Source: Lentzea flava
GTDB taxonomy: Bacteria; Actinomycetota; Actinomycetes; Mycobacteriales; Pseudonocardiaceae
Direction: 5' to 3'
Assembly (NCBI RefSeq): GCF_014648475.1
Contig: NZ_BMRE01000007.1
Location: forward strand, 186,001 to 250,000
Length of the DNA stretch: 64,000 nt
The notes beneath the pieces are model-generated. The model was not told the origin of the DNA. It did no database searches and saw nothing but the letters and a program-made list of their open reading frames with translations. Of the stretch, positions 12,831 to 47,729 are shown piece after piece. Numbering within the stretch: the stretch's first letter is position 1; each line of letters starts with the position of its first letter. The translations under genes were made by a program, and so were the position numbers.

Positions 12831-12841
12831 GGAACCGACGT

Positions 12842-39493
<26,652 letters not shown>

Positions 39494-39544
39494 CCCTCAA
39501 CCCATCTCGAGACGCGACCTGTCAGGAATCCTCGCGTCCGAGCG

Positions 39545-39560
39545 CCTGGCATACCCCTAG
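39545..39560 (-). promoter_or_regulatory. Candidate PAS-LuxR (PimM-type) operator upstream of the six-module PKS gene
   Basis: Minus-strand CTAGGGGTATGCCAGG matches 12 of 16 positions of the PimM operator consensus CTVGGGAWWTCCCBAG; the left half is 9 of 10. It lies 51 bases before the PKS start codon, a suitable distance for a -35 region. No regulator gene is visible in the window. Confidence 0.45.
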
Positions 39561-39569
39561 AAACGACTT

Positions 39570-39597
39570 GGGGCGCCCCTGTTCACAGGGACGCCCC
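39570..39597 (-). terminator. Hairpin between the P450 and the six-module PKS gene
   Basis: Arms GGGGCGCCCCTGT and ACAGGGACGCCCC pair over 13 positions with one mismatch and a two-base centre. It starts 15 bases after the P450 stop codon. There is no clear T-run on the minus strand, so it may be a partial terminator or an mRNA-stabilising hairpin. Confidence 0.5.
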
Positions 39598-39612
39598 GAG
39601 CACGTGGAACAC

Positions 39613-40827
39613 TTACCAGGTAACGGGAAGCTCCCGCAGCGAGTAGACGATCGCGCCGTCGCGGAACCGCAGTTCGTCCGCCGGTTTCGCCAGCGCCAGC
39701 GTGGGAATGCGGGTGATCAGCGTCAGCAGCGCGACCTGGAGTTCCACCCGGGACAGGAACTTCGCGATGCAGCTGTGGATGCCGTGCCCGAACGCCAGCG
39801 GCGTCGAGTCCTTGCGGGTGATGTCGAGCGTGTCGGGGTCGGAGTAGACCGACTCGTCGCGGTCCGCGGAGGACAGCAGGGCGATGATCCCCTCCCCGGC
39901 CTTGATCGGCTGACCGGCGATCTCCAGGTCCACTTTGGCCACCCGGCCGACACCGCACTGCATCACGTTCTGGTGCCGCAGCAACTCCTCCACGGCACCG
40001 ACGATCAGGTCCGGGTTCTCGCGCAGTTTCACCAGCTGGTCGGGGTGCTCCAGCAACGTGAGGATGCTCAGCGCGATCGACGACGCCGTCGTGTCGTAGC
40101 CCGCAGAGAGCAGCATCATGCCGATGACGACGGCCTCTTCGCGTTTCAGTTCGCCTGCGGCCATCTGGTTCGACACGAGCCGGCCGAGCACGTCGTCGGT
40201 GGGCTCCTTCTCCTTCTGCGCCACCAGCTTCGTCAGGTAGCCGAACAGCGCACCCGCAGCGGCGTTGCGGTGAGCCTGCGACGACGTCGTCTCGACGAGG
40301 GTGTTGATCCAGCGGCCGAACGCGAGGCGGTCCTTGTAGGGGACGCCCAGCAGCTCGCACACGACGGTCAACGGGATCGGGCGCGCGAAGTGCGTGACGA
40401 GGTCGACCGGCTGCGGCATCTTCAGGATCGCGTCGATCCGCTCGTCCACCAGCTTCTGCGCCTGCGGCCGCACCTCCTCGGCCTTCTTCTTGGTGAACAT
40501 CGACATGATCATGCGCCGGTAGTGGGTGTGCTCCGGCGGGTCGACGGTCACGAACGCGCCCGGCTGCGGGTCCACCGGGAACAGGTACCGCGGGTAGCCG
40601 GGGTTCATCACCTCGGCGGAGAACCGTTCCGTGTCGGCGAGAAGAGCGCGCACGTCGGCATACCTGGACACCAGCCAGGCGGTGTCGCCCGCGGGTGTCG
40701 TCACCTTCTGCACCGGCCGCTCTGCGCGCAGCCGGGCGTACTCCGGCGGGAGGTCCAGCGGGCGGTGCGGGTCACGGGGGAACGGGAACGGGCACGCCGG
40801 AGCGGGCGCGGTGACTTCTTCCGTCAT
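39613..40827 (-). CDS. Cytochrome P450, polyene tailoring enzyme candidate
   Basis: 404 residues, the normal bacterial class I length. I-helix acid-alcohol pair in SAGYDTTAS, ExxR in EELLR, and heme loop FGHGIHSCIAKFLSR with proximal Cys353; the usual Gly two residues after the Cys is Ala. The ATG at 40827 lies ten bases after the CCR stop with AAGG upstream, so both are probably one transcript. In polyene clusters P450s oxidise the exocyclic methyl to carboxyl (NysN/AmphN/PimG) or hydroxylate or epoxidise the ring (NysL/AmphL/PimD). Either role is possible; no ferredoxin gene lies beside it, unlike nysM/nysN. Seen: P450 motifs. Inferred: role in the cluster. Confidence 0.9.
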   Translation of the reverse strand: MTEEVTAPAPACPFPFPRDPHRPLDLPPEYARLRAERPVQKVTTPAGDTAWLVSRYADVRALLADTERFSAEVMNPGYPRYLFPVDPQPGAFVTVDPPEHTHYRRMIMSMFTKKKAEEVRPQAQKLVDERIDAILKMPQPVDLVTHFARPIPLTVVCELLGVPYKDRLAFGRWINTLVETTSSQAHRNAAAGALFGYLTKLVAQKEKEPTDDVLGRLVSNQMAAGELKREEAVVIGMMLLSAGYDTTASSIALSILTLLEHPDQLVKLRENPDLIVGAVEELLRHQNVMQCGVGRVAKVDLEIAGQPIKAGEGIIALLSSADRDESVYSDPDTLDITRKDSTPLAFGHGIHSCIAKFLSRVELQVALLTLITRIPTLALAKPADELRFRDGAIVYSLRELPVTW

Positions 40828-40837
40828 GGAGAAACCT

Positions 40838-42160
40838 TCAGTCGGAGGTGCGGAACCGGTTGATCGCGCCGATGTTTCTGTCGCGCAGCTCGTGGTCCAG
40901 CACGCCCAGCCCCTCGGACGGCGCGAGGCACAGCACGCCGACCTTGCCCTGGTGGGCGTTGCGGTGCACGTCGAACGCGGCCTGGCCCGTCTCGTCGAGC
41001 GAGTACACCTTGGACAGTGTCGGGTGGATCTTTCCCTTGGCGATCAAGCGGTTCGCCTCCCACGCCTCGCGGTAGTTCGCGAAGTGCGAGGAGATGATGT
41101 GCTTGAGGTTCATCCACAGGTAGCGGTTGTCGTACTGGTGCAGATAACCGGACGTGGACGCGCAGGTGACGATCTTGCCGCCCTTGCGCGTCACGAAGAC
41201 CGAGGCGCCGAACGTCTCCCGGCCGGGGTGCTCGAACACGATGTCCGGGTCGTCGCCGCCGGTCAGCTCGCGGATCTTCGCACCGAACCGCTTCCACTCG
41301 CGCGGGTCCTGCTCGTGCTCGTTCTTCCAGAACTTGTAGCCCTCAGCCGAACGGTCGATGATCAGCTCCGCGCCCATCGACCGGCAGATCTCGGCCTTGT
41401 CCGGCGACGACACGACACACACGGGCGTCGCGCCGCCGTTCAGTGCGAACTGCGTGGCGTACGAACCGAGACCGCCCGAGGCACCCCAGATCAGCACCGT
41501 GTCGCCCTGCTTCATGTTGGCGCCGTTGACCGACACCAGCTGGCGGTAGGCGGTGGAGTTGACCAGACCGGGCGAGGCGGCCTCCTCCCACGTCAGGTGC
41601 TCGGGCTTCGGCATCAGCTGGTTCGCCTTGACCAGTGCGAGATCGGCCAGGCCGCCGAAGTTCGTCTCGAAACCCCAGATCCGCTGCTGCGGGTCCAGCA
41701 TCGTGTCGTTGTGCCCGTCGGGGTGCTCCAGTGGCACGTCCAGGCAGTGCGCGACCACGCGATCGCCCGGCTTCCACACCGTCACACCAGGGCCGACGCG
41801 CAGCACGACACCGGCGAGGTCCGACCCCACCACGTGGTAGGGCAGATCGTGTTTGCCGCCCAACCGCCGCAGGAACGCGAACGTGGACAGCGGCTCGAAA
41901 ATCGACGTCCACACGGTGTTGTAGTTGATCGAGGACGCCATCACGGCGATCAGCGCCTCACCCGGCGCGAGCTCCGGTGTCGGGACCTCCCGCACCTTCA
42001 ACGACCTGCGCGGGTCCTTGTCGCGGGTCGGCAGGCCCGCGAACATCTCCGCGTCGGCTTCCTCGACCACCACGGCGCGGTAGCTCTCGGGCACCGGCAG
42101 CGCCTCGAAGTCCCGCGCCACCGCGTCGCCCGATTCGATGGCGCTCAGGATCTCGCTCAT
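40838..42160 (-). CDS. ccr: Crotonyl-CoA carboxylase/reductase (enoyl-CoA reductase/carboxylase family)
   Basis: 440 residues. Reductively carboxylates an alpha,beta-unsaturated acyl-CoA with NADPH and CO2 to an alkylmalonyl-CoA, typically crotonyl-CoA to ethylmalonyl-CoA, a PKS extender. Family residues for CO2 binding are present: Asn in INYNTVW, Phe-Glu in WGFETNFGG, His in LKHIISSHFAN; the nucleotide fold is WGASGGLGSYATQ. The reading frame stays open to 42202, but ATG 42160 (MSEILSAIESGDAVARDF) fits the family length and has GGGG four bases upstream. It is tightly followed by the P450. None of the nine ATs here is of the ethylmalonyl kind, so its extender would be used by a module outside the window, or it supplies longer chains as in filipin biosynthesis. 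Confidence 0.93.
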   Translation of the reverse strand: MSEILSAIESGDAVARDFEALPVPESYRAVVVEEADAEMFAGLPTRDKDPRRSLKVREVPTPELAPGEALIAVMASSINYNTVWTSIFEPLSTFAFLRRLGGKHDLPYHVVGSDLAGVVLRVGPGVTVWKPGDRVVAHCLDVPLEHPDGHNDTMLDPQQRIWGFETNFGGLADLALVKANQLMPKPEHLTWEEAASPGLVNSTAYRQLVSVNGANMKQGDTVLIWGASGGLGSYATQFALNGGATPVCVVSSPDKAEICRSMGAELIIDRSAEGYKFWKNEHEQDPREWKRFGAKIRELTGGDDPDIVFEHPGRETFGASVFVTRKGGKIVTCASTSGYLHQYDNRYLWMNLKHIISSHFANYREAWEANRLIAKGKIHPTLSKVYSLDETGQAAFDVHRNAHQGKVGVLCLAPSEGLGVLDHELRDRNIGAINRFRTSD

Positions 42161-42185
42161 GCACCCCAAGGTAGAAGCACAGACG

Positions 42186-42201
42186 CTAGGGAATGCCCGC
42201 A
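42186..42201. promoter_or_regulatory. Candidate PAS-LuxR (PimM-type) operator in the CCR/exporter divergent promoter
   Basis: CTAGGGAATGCCCGCA matches 13 of 16 positions of CTVGGGAWWTCCCBAG. It lies in the 65-base gap between the divergent CCR (42160) and exporter (42226) starts and could serve both. Its position assumes the shorter starts chosen here; with the longest possible starts it would fall in coding DNA. Confidence 0.5.
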
Positions 42202-42225
42202 AGAAACTGCGGTCTGCTGGACCGT

Positions 42226-43953
42226 GTGCTCATCAGATTTCTGAACACCCACCTCCGGACCTACCGGGGACCACTGTTGTTCCTGGTGGCACTGCAGCTG
42301 GTCCAGACGGCCGCGACCCTGCTGCTGCCCACGCTCAACGCGCGGATCATCGACAACGGGGTGCTCCTCGGCGACGCCACCTACATCTGGGCCACCGGCT
42401 CCACCATGCTCGGGGTGGCCGTGGTGCAGATCCTCACCGCGAGCGGCGCGATGCTGCTCAGCTCCCGCGTGTCCGCGGGTCTCGGACGCGACCTGCGCGC
42501 GAAGGTGTTCGGGAAGGTCATGAGCCTGTCGGCCCGCGAGGTCGACCAGATCGGCGCGCCCTCGCTGATCACGAGGACCGTCAACGACGTCGGGCAGGTC
42601 CAGAGCATCGTGCTGACCACCGCCGACGTCGCGGTGTCGGCGATCATCATGTGCGTCGGCGGTGTCGCGCTCGCGCTGCTGCAGGACCTGCCGGTCGCGA
42701 CCATCCTGATCGCGCTGGTCGTCATCGTCGTCCTCGGCCTCACGCTCATGCTGAAGCGGCTCTCGCCGTTCTACGAGGCCATGCAGAAGTTCCTCGACCG
42801 CATCAACCACCTGCTGCGCGAGCAGATCACCGGCGTCCGGGTGATCAGGGCGTTCGTTCGCGACCCGCACGAACGCGCCCGCTTCGACGCCACCAACCGC
42901 GACCTCTACGGCACGACGCTGCGGGTCGGGCGGATCATGGCGGCACTGCCGGTGATGGTCATGACCGTCATGAACGTGCTGACCGTCGCGATCATCTGGT
43001 TCTCCGGCCACCGCATCGACGCCGGCACCATGCAGCTCGGCGCACTGCTCGCGCTGCTGTCGTACGTCACGCTGATCATCGTCGCGATCATCATGACGAT
43101 GCTCGTGTTCACCGAGGCCCCGCGCGCCGCCGTGTCCGCGGCCAGGATCGACGAGGTGCTGCGGGCGGAATCCAGCATCACCTGGCCGGAAAAGCCCGTC
43201 CGAACCATGAAGACCCGCGGCCACCTGGAACTGCGCGGCGCCACGTTCGGCTATCCCGGCGCGGAGAAACCGGTGCTGCGCGACATCGACCTCGTGGCCA
43301 GGCCAGGCGAGACGGTGGCGATCCTCGGCAGCACGGGCAGCGGCAAGTCGACCCTGCTGTCGCTCGCCATCAGGCTCTACGACGTCACCGGCGGCGAAGT
43401 GCGGATCAACGGCGTCGACATCCGCGACCTCGATCCGTCGGCACTGCACCAGATCGTCGGCTACGTTCCGCAGAAGGCACACCTGTTCAGCGGCACGATC
43501 GCGGCGAACCTCCGCCACGGCAAGGAAGACGCGACCGACGACGAGCTGTGGCACGCGCTGGAGATCGCGCAGGCCACCGAGTTCGTCCGCCCGCTCGGCC
43601 TCGACGCGCCGATCACCCAGGGCGGCTCGAACGTCTCAGGTGGACAGAGGCAACGCCTCGCCATCGCACGGGCGCTGGTGCGGCGGCCCGAGATCTACCT
43701 GCTCGACGACTGCTTCTCCGCACTGGACCTCGGCACCGAGGCACGGCTGCGCGCCGCACTGGCCTGCGAGCTCGGCCACGCCACGATCCTGCTGGTCAGC
43801 CAGCGGATCAGCACCGTCGAGGCGGCGTCGCGGGTCATCGTGCTGGAGGACGGCCAGGTCGTCGGCTCCGGCACGCACGCCGAGCTCATCGGCACCAACC
43901 AGACCTACCGGGAGATCGCTCTCTCCCAGCCCGTGGGAGGGGCTCTCCGATGA
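42226..43953 (+). CDS. ABC exporter half-transporter with degenerate ATP site (NysG/NysH-like)
   Basis: 575 residues from the GTG at 42226 (MLIRFLNTHLRTYRGPL); an upstream in-frame ATG at 42193 would overlap the putative operator. Six-helix exporter domain (about 1-310), then an NBD: Walker A GSTGSGKST, signature VSGGQRQR, Walker B IYLLDDCFSALD. The catalytic Glu after Walker B is Asp and the H-loop reads SQR instead of AHR, so this half has the weak ATP site. The partner gene overlaps it by four bases (ATGA). Pairs like this flank polyene PKS genes and are thought to export the product; the exact substrate is inferred from context. Confidence 0.92.
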   Translation: MLIRFLNTHLRTYRGPLLFLVALQLVQTAATLLLPTLNARIIDNGVLLGDATYIWATGSTMLGVAVVQILTASGAMLLSSRVSAGLGRDLRAKVFGKVMSLSAREVDQIGAPSLITRTVNDVGQVQSIVLTTADVAVSAIIMCVGGVALALLQDLPVATILIALVVIVVLGLTLMLKRLSPFYEAMQKFLDRINHLLREQITGVRVIRAFVRDPHERARFDATNRDLYGTTLRVGRIMAALPVMVMTVMNVLTVAIIWFSGHRIDAGTMQLGALLALLSYVTLIIVAIIMTMLVFTEAPRAAVSAARIDEVLRAESSITWPEKPVRTMKTRGHLELRGATFGYPGAEKPVLRDIDLVARPGETVAILGSTGSGKSTLLSLAIRLYDVTGGEVRINGVDIRDLDPSALHQIVGYVPQKAHLFSGTIAANLRHGKEDATDDELWHALEIAQATEFVRPLGLDAPITQGGSNVSGGQRQRLAIARALVRRPEIYLLDDCFSALDLGTEARLRAALACELGHATILLVSQRISTVEAASRVIVLEDGQVVGSGTHAELIGTNQTYREIALSQPVGGALR

Positions 43954-45836
43954 CCCTGCTCGCAGATCCGGAAGCTCCCGCGCCGGTCGAGGAGAACCAC
44001 CGGCCCAGCACCGCGAAACGCCTCTTCGGGCTGCTGCTGCCCTACCGGGGCAAGCTGGTCGTGATCGGGTTGCTCGCCGTCGTGTCGATCGGGCTCAACC
44101 TGCTCGGCCCCCTCCTGCTCGGCCGCGCCACCGACCTCATCGTCACCGGCCTCGTCAGCCGCAGCCTGCCCGCCGGCGCCACCGAGGAGGAGATCCTCGC
44201 GCGGCTGCGGGAACAGGGCGAGGACACGCTCGCCAACGTCATCAGCACCGTCGACGTCGTTCCCGGCCAGGGCGTCGACTTCCCCGCGCTCGGCCAGCTG
44301 CTGATGGTCATCCTCGGCCTCTACGTGATCGGGTCGCTGTCGATGCTCGTGCAGGGCCGGATCGTCACGAACATCGTTCAGCACGCCGTCTACCGGCTGC
44401 GCGAGGAGATCGACGCGAAGCTCACCCGGCTTCCCCTGGCGTACTTCGACCGCAACCCGCGCGGCGAGGTGCTCTCCCGCGTCTCCAACGACGTCGACAA
44501 CCTCCAGCGCACCGTGCAGCTGTCGATCGGCCAGATGCTCACGAGCCTCGTCAGCGTCGTCGGTGTCCTGGCGATCATGCTGGTGATCTCCGTCGAACTG
44601 GCCGTGCTGGTGCTCGTCTGCGTGCCCATCGCGCTGGTGCTGGCCGCGTACATCTCCAAGCGCGCCATGCCGAAGTTCGCCCAGCAGTGGCAATCGACCG
44701 GTGCGTTGAACGCGCACGTCGAGGAGATGTACAGCGGGCACGCGCTGATCACCGCGTTCGGGCGCCAGGAACAGGCGGTGCGGGAGTTCGCCGAACACAA
44801 CGAGATCATGTATCGGTCGTCGTTCAGCGCGCAGGCGATCTCCGGCCTGATCGGGCCGGCGACGAGGTTCATCACCGACCTCAACTACGTGCTGGTGGCC
44901 GTGGTCGGCGCGTTGAGGGTCGCCAGCGGCAGCGTGTCCATCGGTGACGTGCAAGCCTTCATCCAGTACTCCGGCATGTTCTCCCGGCCGATCATCGACG
45001 TCGCGAACTTCTCCGGCCAGCTCCAGTCCGGCATCGCGTCCGCCCGGCGGGTGTTCGAGCTGCTGGACGAGCCGGAACAACCACCGGCGCCCGCCGAGCC
45101 CGCGACCGTCTCACCGGTGCGCGGGCACGTCGAGTTCTCCCACGTCTGTTTCCGGTACGTGCCGGAGAAGCCGCTGATCGACGACCTGTCGCTCACCGCC
45201 ACACCGGGCCAGCTCGTCGCCATCGTCGGGCCCACCGGCGCGGGCAAGACGACGCTCGGCAACCTGCTGCTGCGGTTCTACGACCTCGACGGCGGCCGGA
45301 TCCTGCTGGACGGCACCGACATCACCACGATGACCCGCGAGGACCTCAGGTCCGCCATCGGGCTGGTCTCCCAGGACACGTGGTTGTTCGAGGGCACGAT
45401 CGCCGAGAACATCGCCTACGGCAAGCCCGGCGCGACCCGCGAGGAGATCATCGCGGCAGCGCAGGCGATGTGCGTGGACCGGTTCGTGCGCGCGCTCCCG
45501 CACGGCTACGACACGGTGCTCGACGAGGAGCACGGCGGGCTGTCCGCTGGCGAACGGCAGCTCATCACGCTGGCACGCGCGTTCCTCGCCCAGCCCGCGA
45601 TCCTGCTGCTGGACGAGGCCACGTCGTCGATCGACACCCGGACCGAAGTCCTGATCCAGCAGGCCATGGCGTCGCTGCGGGCCGGGCGGACCAGCTTCGT
45701 GATCGCGCACCGGCTGTCCACGATCCGCAACGCCGACCTCATCGTCGTGATGGACCAGGGCGCGGTCGTGGAACGCGGCACGCACGAGGAACTCATGGCC
45801 GCCAACGGTTTCTACGCCCGGCTGTACTCAGCCTAG
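43950..45836 (+). CDS. ABC exporter half-transporter, catalytic partner (NysG/NysH-like)
   Basis: 628 residues. The ATG at 43950 overlaps the stop of the previous gene, with GGGAGG upstream, so translation is probably coupled. An N-terminal tail (about 35 residues), a six-helix exporter domain with a long first extracellular loop (about 85-130), and an NBD with Walker A GPTGAGKTT, Walker B ILLLDEATSSID and H-loop AHR, all canonical. The signature motif is LSAGERQ rather than LSGGQ. That fits a heterodimer: the degenerate signature faces the degenerate Walker site of the partner, while the good sites face each other. Likely exports the cluster product. Confidence 0.93.
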   Translation: MTLLADPEAPAPVEENHRPSTAKRLFGLLLPYRGKLVVIGLLAVVSIGLNLLGPLLLGRATDLIVTGLVSRSLPAGATEEEILARLREQGEDTLANVISTVDVVPGQGVDFPALGQLLMVILGLYVIGSLSMLVQGRIVTNIVQHAVYRLREEIDAKLTRLPLAYFDRNPRGEVLSRVSNDVDNLQRTVQLSIGQMLTSLVSVVGVLAIMLVISVELAVLVLVCVPIALVLAAYISKRAMPKFAQQWQSTGALNAHVEEMYSGHALITAFGRQEQAVREFAEHNEIMYRSSFSAQAISGLIGPATRFITDLNYVLVAVVGALRVASGSVSIGDVQAFIQYSGMFSRPIIDVANFSGQLQSGIASARRVFELLDEPEQPPAPAEPATVSPVRGHVEFSHVCFRYVPEKPLIDDLSLTATPGQLVAIVGPTGAGKTTLGNLLLRFYDLDGGRILLDGTDITTMTREDLRSAIGLVSQDTWLFEGTIAENIAYGKPGATREEIIAAAQAMCVDRFVRALPHGYDTVLDEEHGGLSAGERQLITLARAFLAQPAILLLDEATSSIDTRTEVLIQQAMASLRAGRTSFVIAHRLSTIRNADLIVVMDQGAVVERGTHEELMAANGFYARLYSA

Positions 45837-45941
45837 GGCCGTGGCCGGCGGCCTTGCCCCGTGTTCGGCGGTCAGACGGGTGCGTCGTGGTGCCGGCCCG
45901 CCCTGCTGAGCGTCGAAGACGCGGCGAAGGCTGCCGATCAC

Positions 45942-46583
45942 TCAGCCCAGCACGTACGGGATCGCGAGGTCTCCCAGCTCGGCGCGCTCCGCCTCGGTCG
46001 GGGCGCGCCGTCCCGTTCCCACCAGCAGCACGTCCTCGTCCGCCCAGGACGCCGGGAACGCGCCGGCGATCTGCTCCAGCATCTCCCGGCAGCGGGCCAG
46101 CGCCGCTGCGGGCGGGCCTGGCACGTCCGACAGGTGCAGGACCAGGTCGAGGTGGTGCAGCGTCCACTCCCAGACGTAGGCGCCCAGGTAGCCGGCCGTG
46201 CACAGCACCATGTCCTGCGTGCTGACCTTGAGCGTCGGATCGGCGAGCTGAGCGGCCCGCAACGCGGCCCGCCCCAGGTCGTCGACGTGGTGCTTCAGCA
46301 TCCACGGCTCGCCGTACGCGGCGGCCAGCCGGACGGTCAGCGCGGCCAGCGGGTCGTCCGCGGGTTCGTGCGAGACCTTCCAGTACGTCACGGAGTCGTG
46401 CGTCACCGGGTCCGCGGTCGGGGTGACCAGCGTGATCAGCACGTCCTGCGCGTCGATCACGAAATGGCACACCAGATCCCGCACCAGCCAGCCCTCGCAC
46501 CCGGACGGCTTGCCGAAATCGTCGTCCTTCAGCTCGCTCACCGCGTCGAGCAGTGCCCCCAGAGAAAGCGAAAAAAGATCCAC
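45942..46583 (-). CDS. DinB/maleylpyruvate isomerase-fold protein, function unknown
   Basis: Up to 213 residues, starting GTG (MDLFSLSLGALLDAVSELK). The N-terminal part with CEGWLVRDLVCHFVIDAQD and the later EWTLHHLDL has the spaced His residues of the four-helix DinB/mycothiol-dependent maleylpyruvate isomerase N-terminal fold, common in actinobacteria as uncharacterised mycothiol-linked or metal-binding proteins. It follows the GDP-mannose dehydratase in the same direction, but a terminator covers its 5' end: the GTG lies against the T-run of that hairpin and has no Shine-Dalgarno. The true start may be a later GTG (MSELKDDDFGKPSG). A role in the polyketide pathway is not evident. Confidence 0.75.
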   Translation of the reverse strand: MDLFSLSLGALLDAVSELKDDDFGKPSGCEGWLVRDLVCHFVIDAQDVLITLVTPTADPVTHDSVTYWKVSHEPADDPLAALTVRLAAAYGEPWMLKHHVDDLGRAALRAAQLADPTLKVSTQDMVLCTAGYLGAYVWEWTLHHLDLVLHLSDVPGPPAAALARCREMLEQIAGAFPASWADEDVLLVGTGRRAPTEAERAELGDLAIPYVLG

Positions 46584-46609
46584 AGCCGCAAAACTACAGC
46601 GGCTGTGGA
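46571..46609 (-). terminator. Intrinsic terminator after the GDP-mannose dehydratase gene
   Basis: On the minus strand a perfect 11-bp stem TCCACAGCCGC/GCGGCTGTGGA (46579-46609, nine-base loop) is followed by six T (46571-46576). It begins 17 bases past the dehydratase stop and runs into the first codons of the DinB-fold gene. Confidence 0.85.
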
Positions 46610-46625
46610 CCCGGGGCAGAAGGAT

Positions 46626-47663
46626 CTACCAGCTGGCGGCGGCCAGCAGGTCGCCGTACTCGTGCTCGGTGGCGACGTGCTTGAGGTCGGCCTCCACCAT
46701 CATCTTCATCAGCGACGAGAAGTCGACCTCCGGCTTCCAGCCCAGCTCGTTGCGTACCCGAGTGGTGTCGGCGCACAGGATCTCGACCTCGGCCGGGCGG
46801 ACCAGCACCGGGTCGATGTAGACGTGATCCTCCCAGTTCAGGCCGACGTGATCGAACGCGAGGCGCACCGCGTCGCGCACCGAGTGCATCTGACCGGTGC
46901 CGACGACGTAGTCCTCCGGCTCGTCCTGCTGCAGCATCAGGTGCATCGCGCGCACGTAGTCGCCCGCGAAACCCCAGTCGCGCAACGCGTCCAGGTTGCC
47001 CAGCGCGAGCTTGTCCTGCAGCCCCAGCTTGATCTTCGCGACGCCGAGGGAGATCTTGCGGGTCACGAACTCCGCGCCACGGCGCGGCGACTCGTGGTTG
47101 AACAGGATGCCGCCGACCGCGTACATGCCGAACGACTCGCGGTAGTTGCGGGTGATGAAGTGCCCGTAGGCCTTCGCGACGCCGTACGGGCTGCGGGGGT
47201 GGAAGATCGTGGTCTCGCGCTGCGGGGTCTCGGCCGCCTTGCCGAACATCTCCGACGACGACGCCTGGTAGAAGCGGATGTTCTTGGCCGCGGCGCCGTT
47301 GTGGCGGCTGCTCGACAGGCCGGAGACGATGCGGATGGCCTCCAGCATGCGCAGCACGCCCATGGCGTTGACCTCGGTGACGAGCTCGGCCTGCTGCCAC
47401 GACATCGGCACGAACGAGATGGCGCCGAGGTTGTAGACCTCGTCCGGCTGCACCAGGTCCACAGCGGACACCAGCGACGCCTGGTCCATCAGGTCACCGT
47501 CCACGAAGGACAGTTCCGACATCAGCCTGGACACCCGCATCTTGCGCGGGTTCGCCTGCCCCCTCATGAGCCCCCACACCTGGTAGCCCTGTTTGAGCAG
47601 GTGCTCGGCGAGGTAGGAGCCGTCCTGCCCGGTGATCCCGGTGATCAGTGCCCGCTTGGTCAT
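46626..47663 (-). CDS. GDP-mannose 4,6-dehydratase (NysDIII/AmphDIII/PimJ-like)
   Basis: 345 residues. Converts GDP-D-mannose to GDP-4-keto-6-deoxy-D-mannose, the first committed step to GDP-mycosamine, the amino sugar of polyene macrolides. Short-chain dehydratase fold: NAD(P)-binding GITGQDGSYLAEHLL at residue 8, SSSEMFGK, catalytic YGVAK, and the family motif NHESPRRGAEFVTRKI. The ATG at 47663 (MTKRALITG) is preceded by AGAGGA, which outweighs the longer frame to 47720. The aminotransferase and glycosyltransferase needed to finish and attach mycosamine are not in the window. Outside a polyene cluster the same enzyme could serve GDP-fucose or rhamnose; neighbours favour mycosamine. Confidence 0.93.
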   Translation of the reverse strand: MTKRALITGITGQDGSYLAEHLLKQGYQVWGLMRGQANPRKMRVSRLMSELSFVDGDLMDQASLVSAVDLVQPDEVYNLGAISFVPMSWQQAELVTEVNAMGVLRMLEAIRIVSGLSSSRHNGAAAKNIRFYQASSSEMFGKAAETPQRETTIFHPRSPYGVAKAYGHFITRNYRESFGMYAVGGILFNHESPRRGAEFVTRKISLGVAKIKLGLQDKLALGNLDALRDWGFAGDYVRAMHLMLQQDEPEDYVVGTGQMHSVRDAVRLAFDHVGLNWEDHVYIDPVLVRPAEVEILCADTTRVRNELGWKPEVDFSSLMKMMVEADLKHVATEHEYGDLLAAASW

Positions 47664-47729
47664 CCCGTTTCCTCTCATCACCGGAGGTCCGCAACGGGAC
47701 GGACCCCAATCCCTTGCCAAATTAGGGGT

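Noticed and set aside
42161..42225. Longer starts for CCR (42202) and the exporter (42193)
   Set aside because: They would overlap each other and the operator-like site; internal starts match family N-termini.
45837..45941. Bidirectional terminator between the exporter and the DinB-fold gene
   Set aside because: GGCC-rich pairing is possible near 45840-45860 but the stem is imperfect and no T-run follows on either strand.
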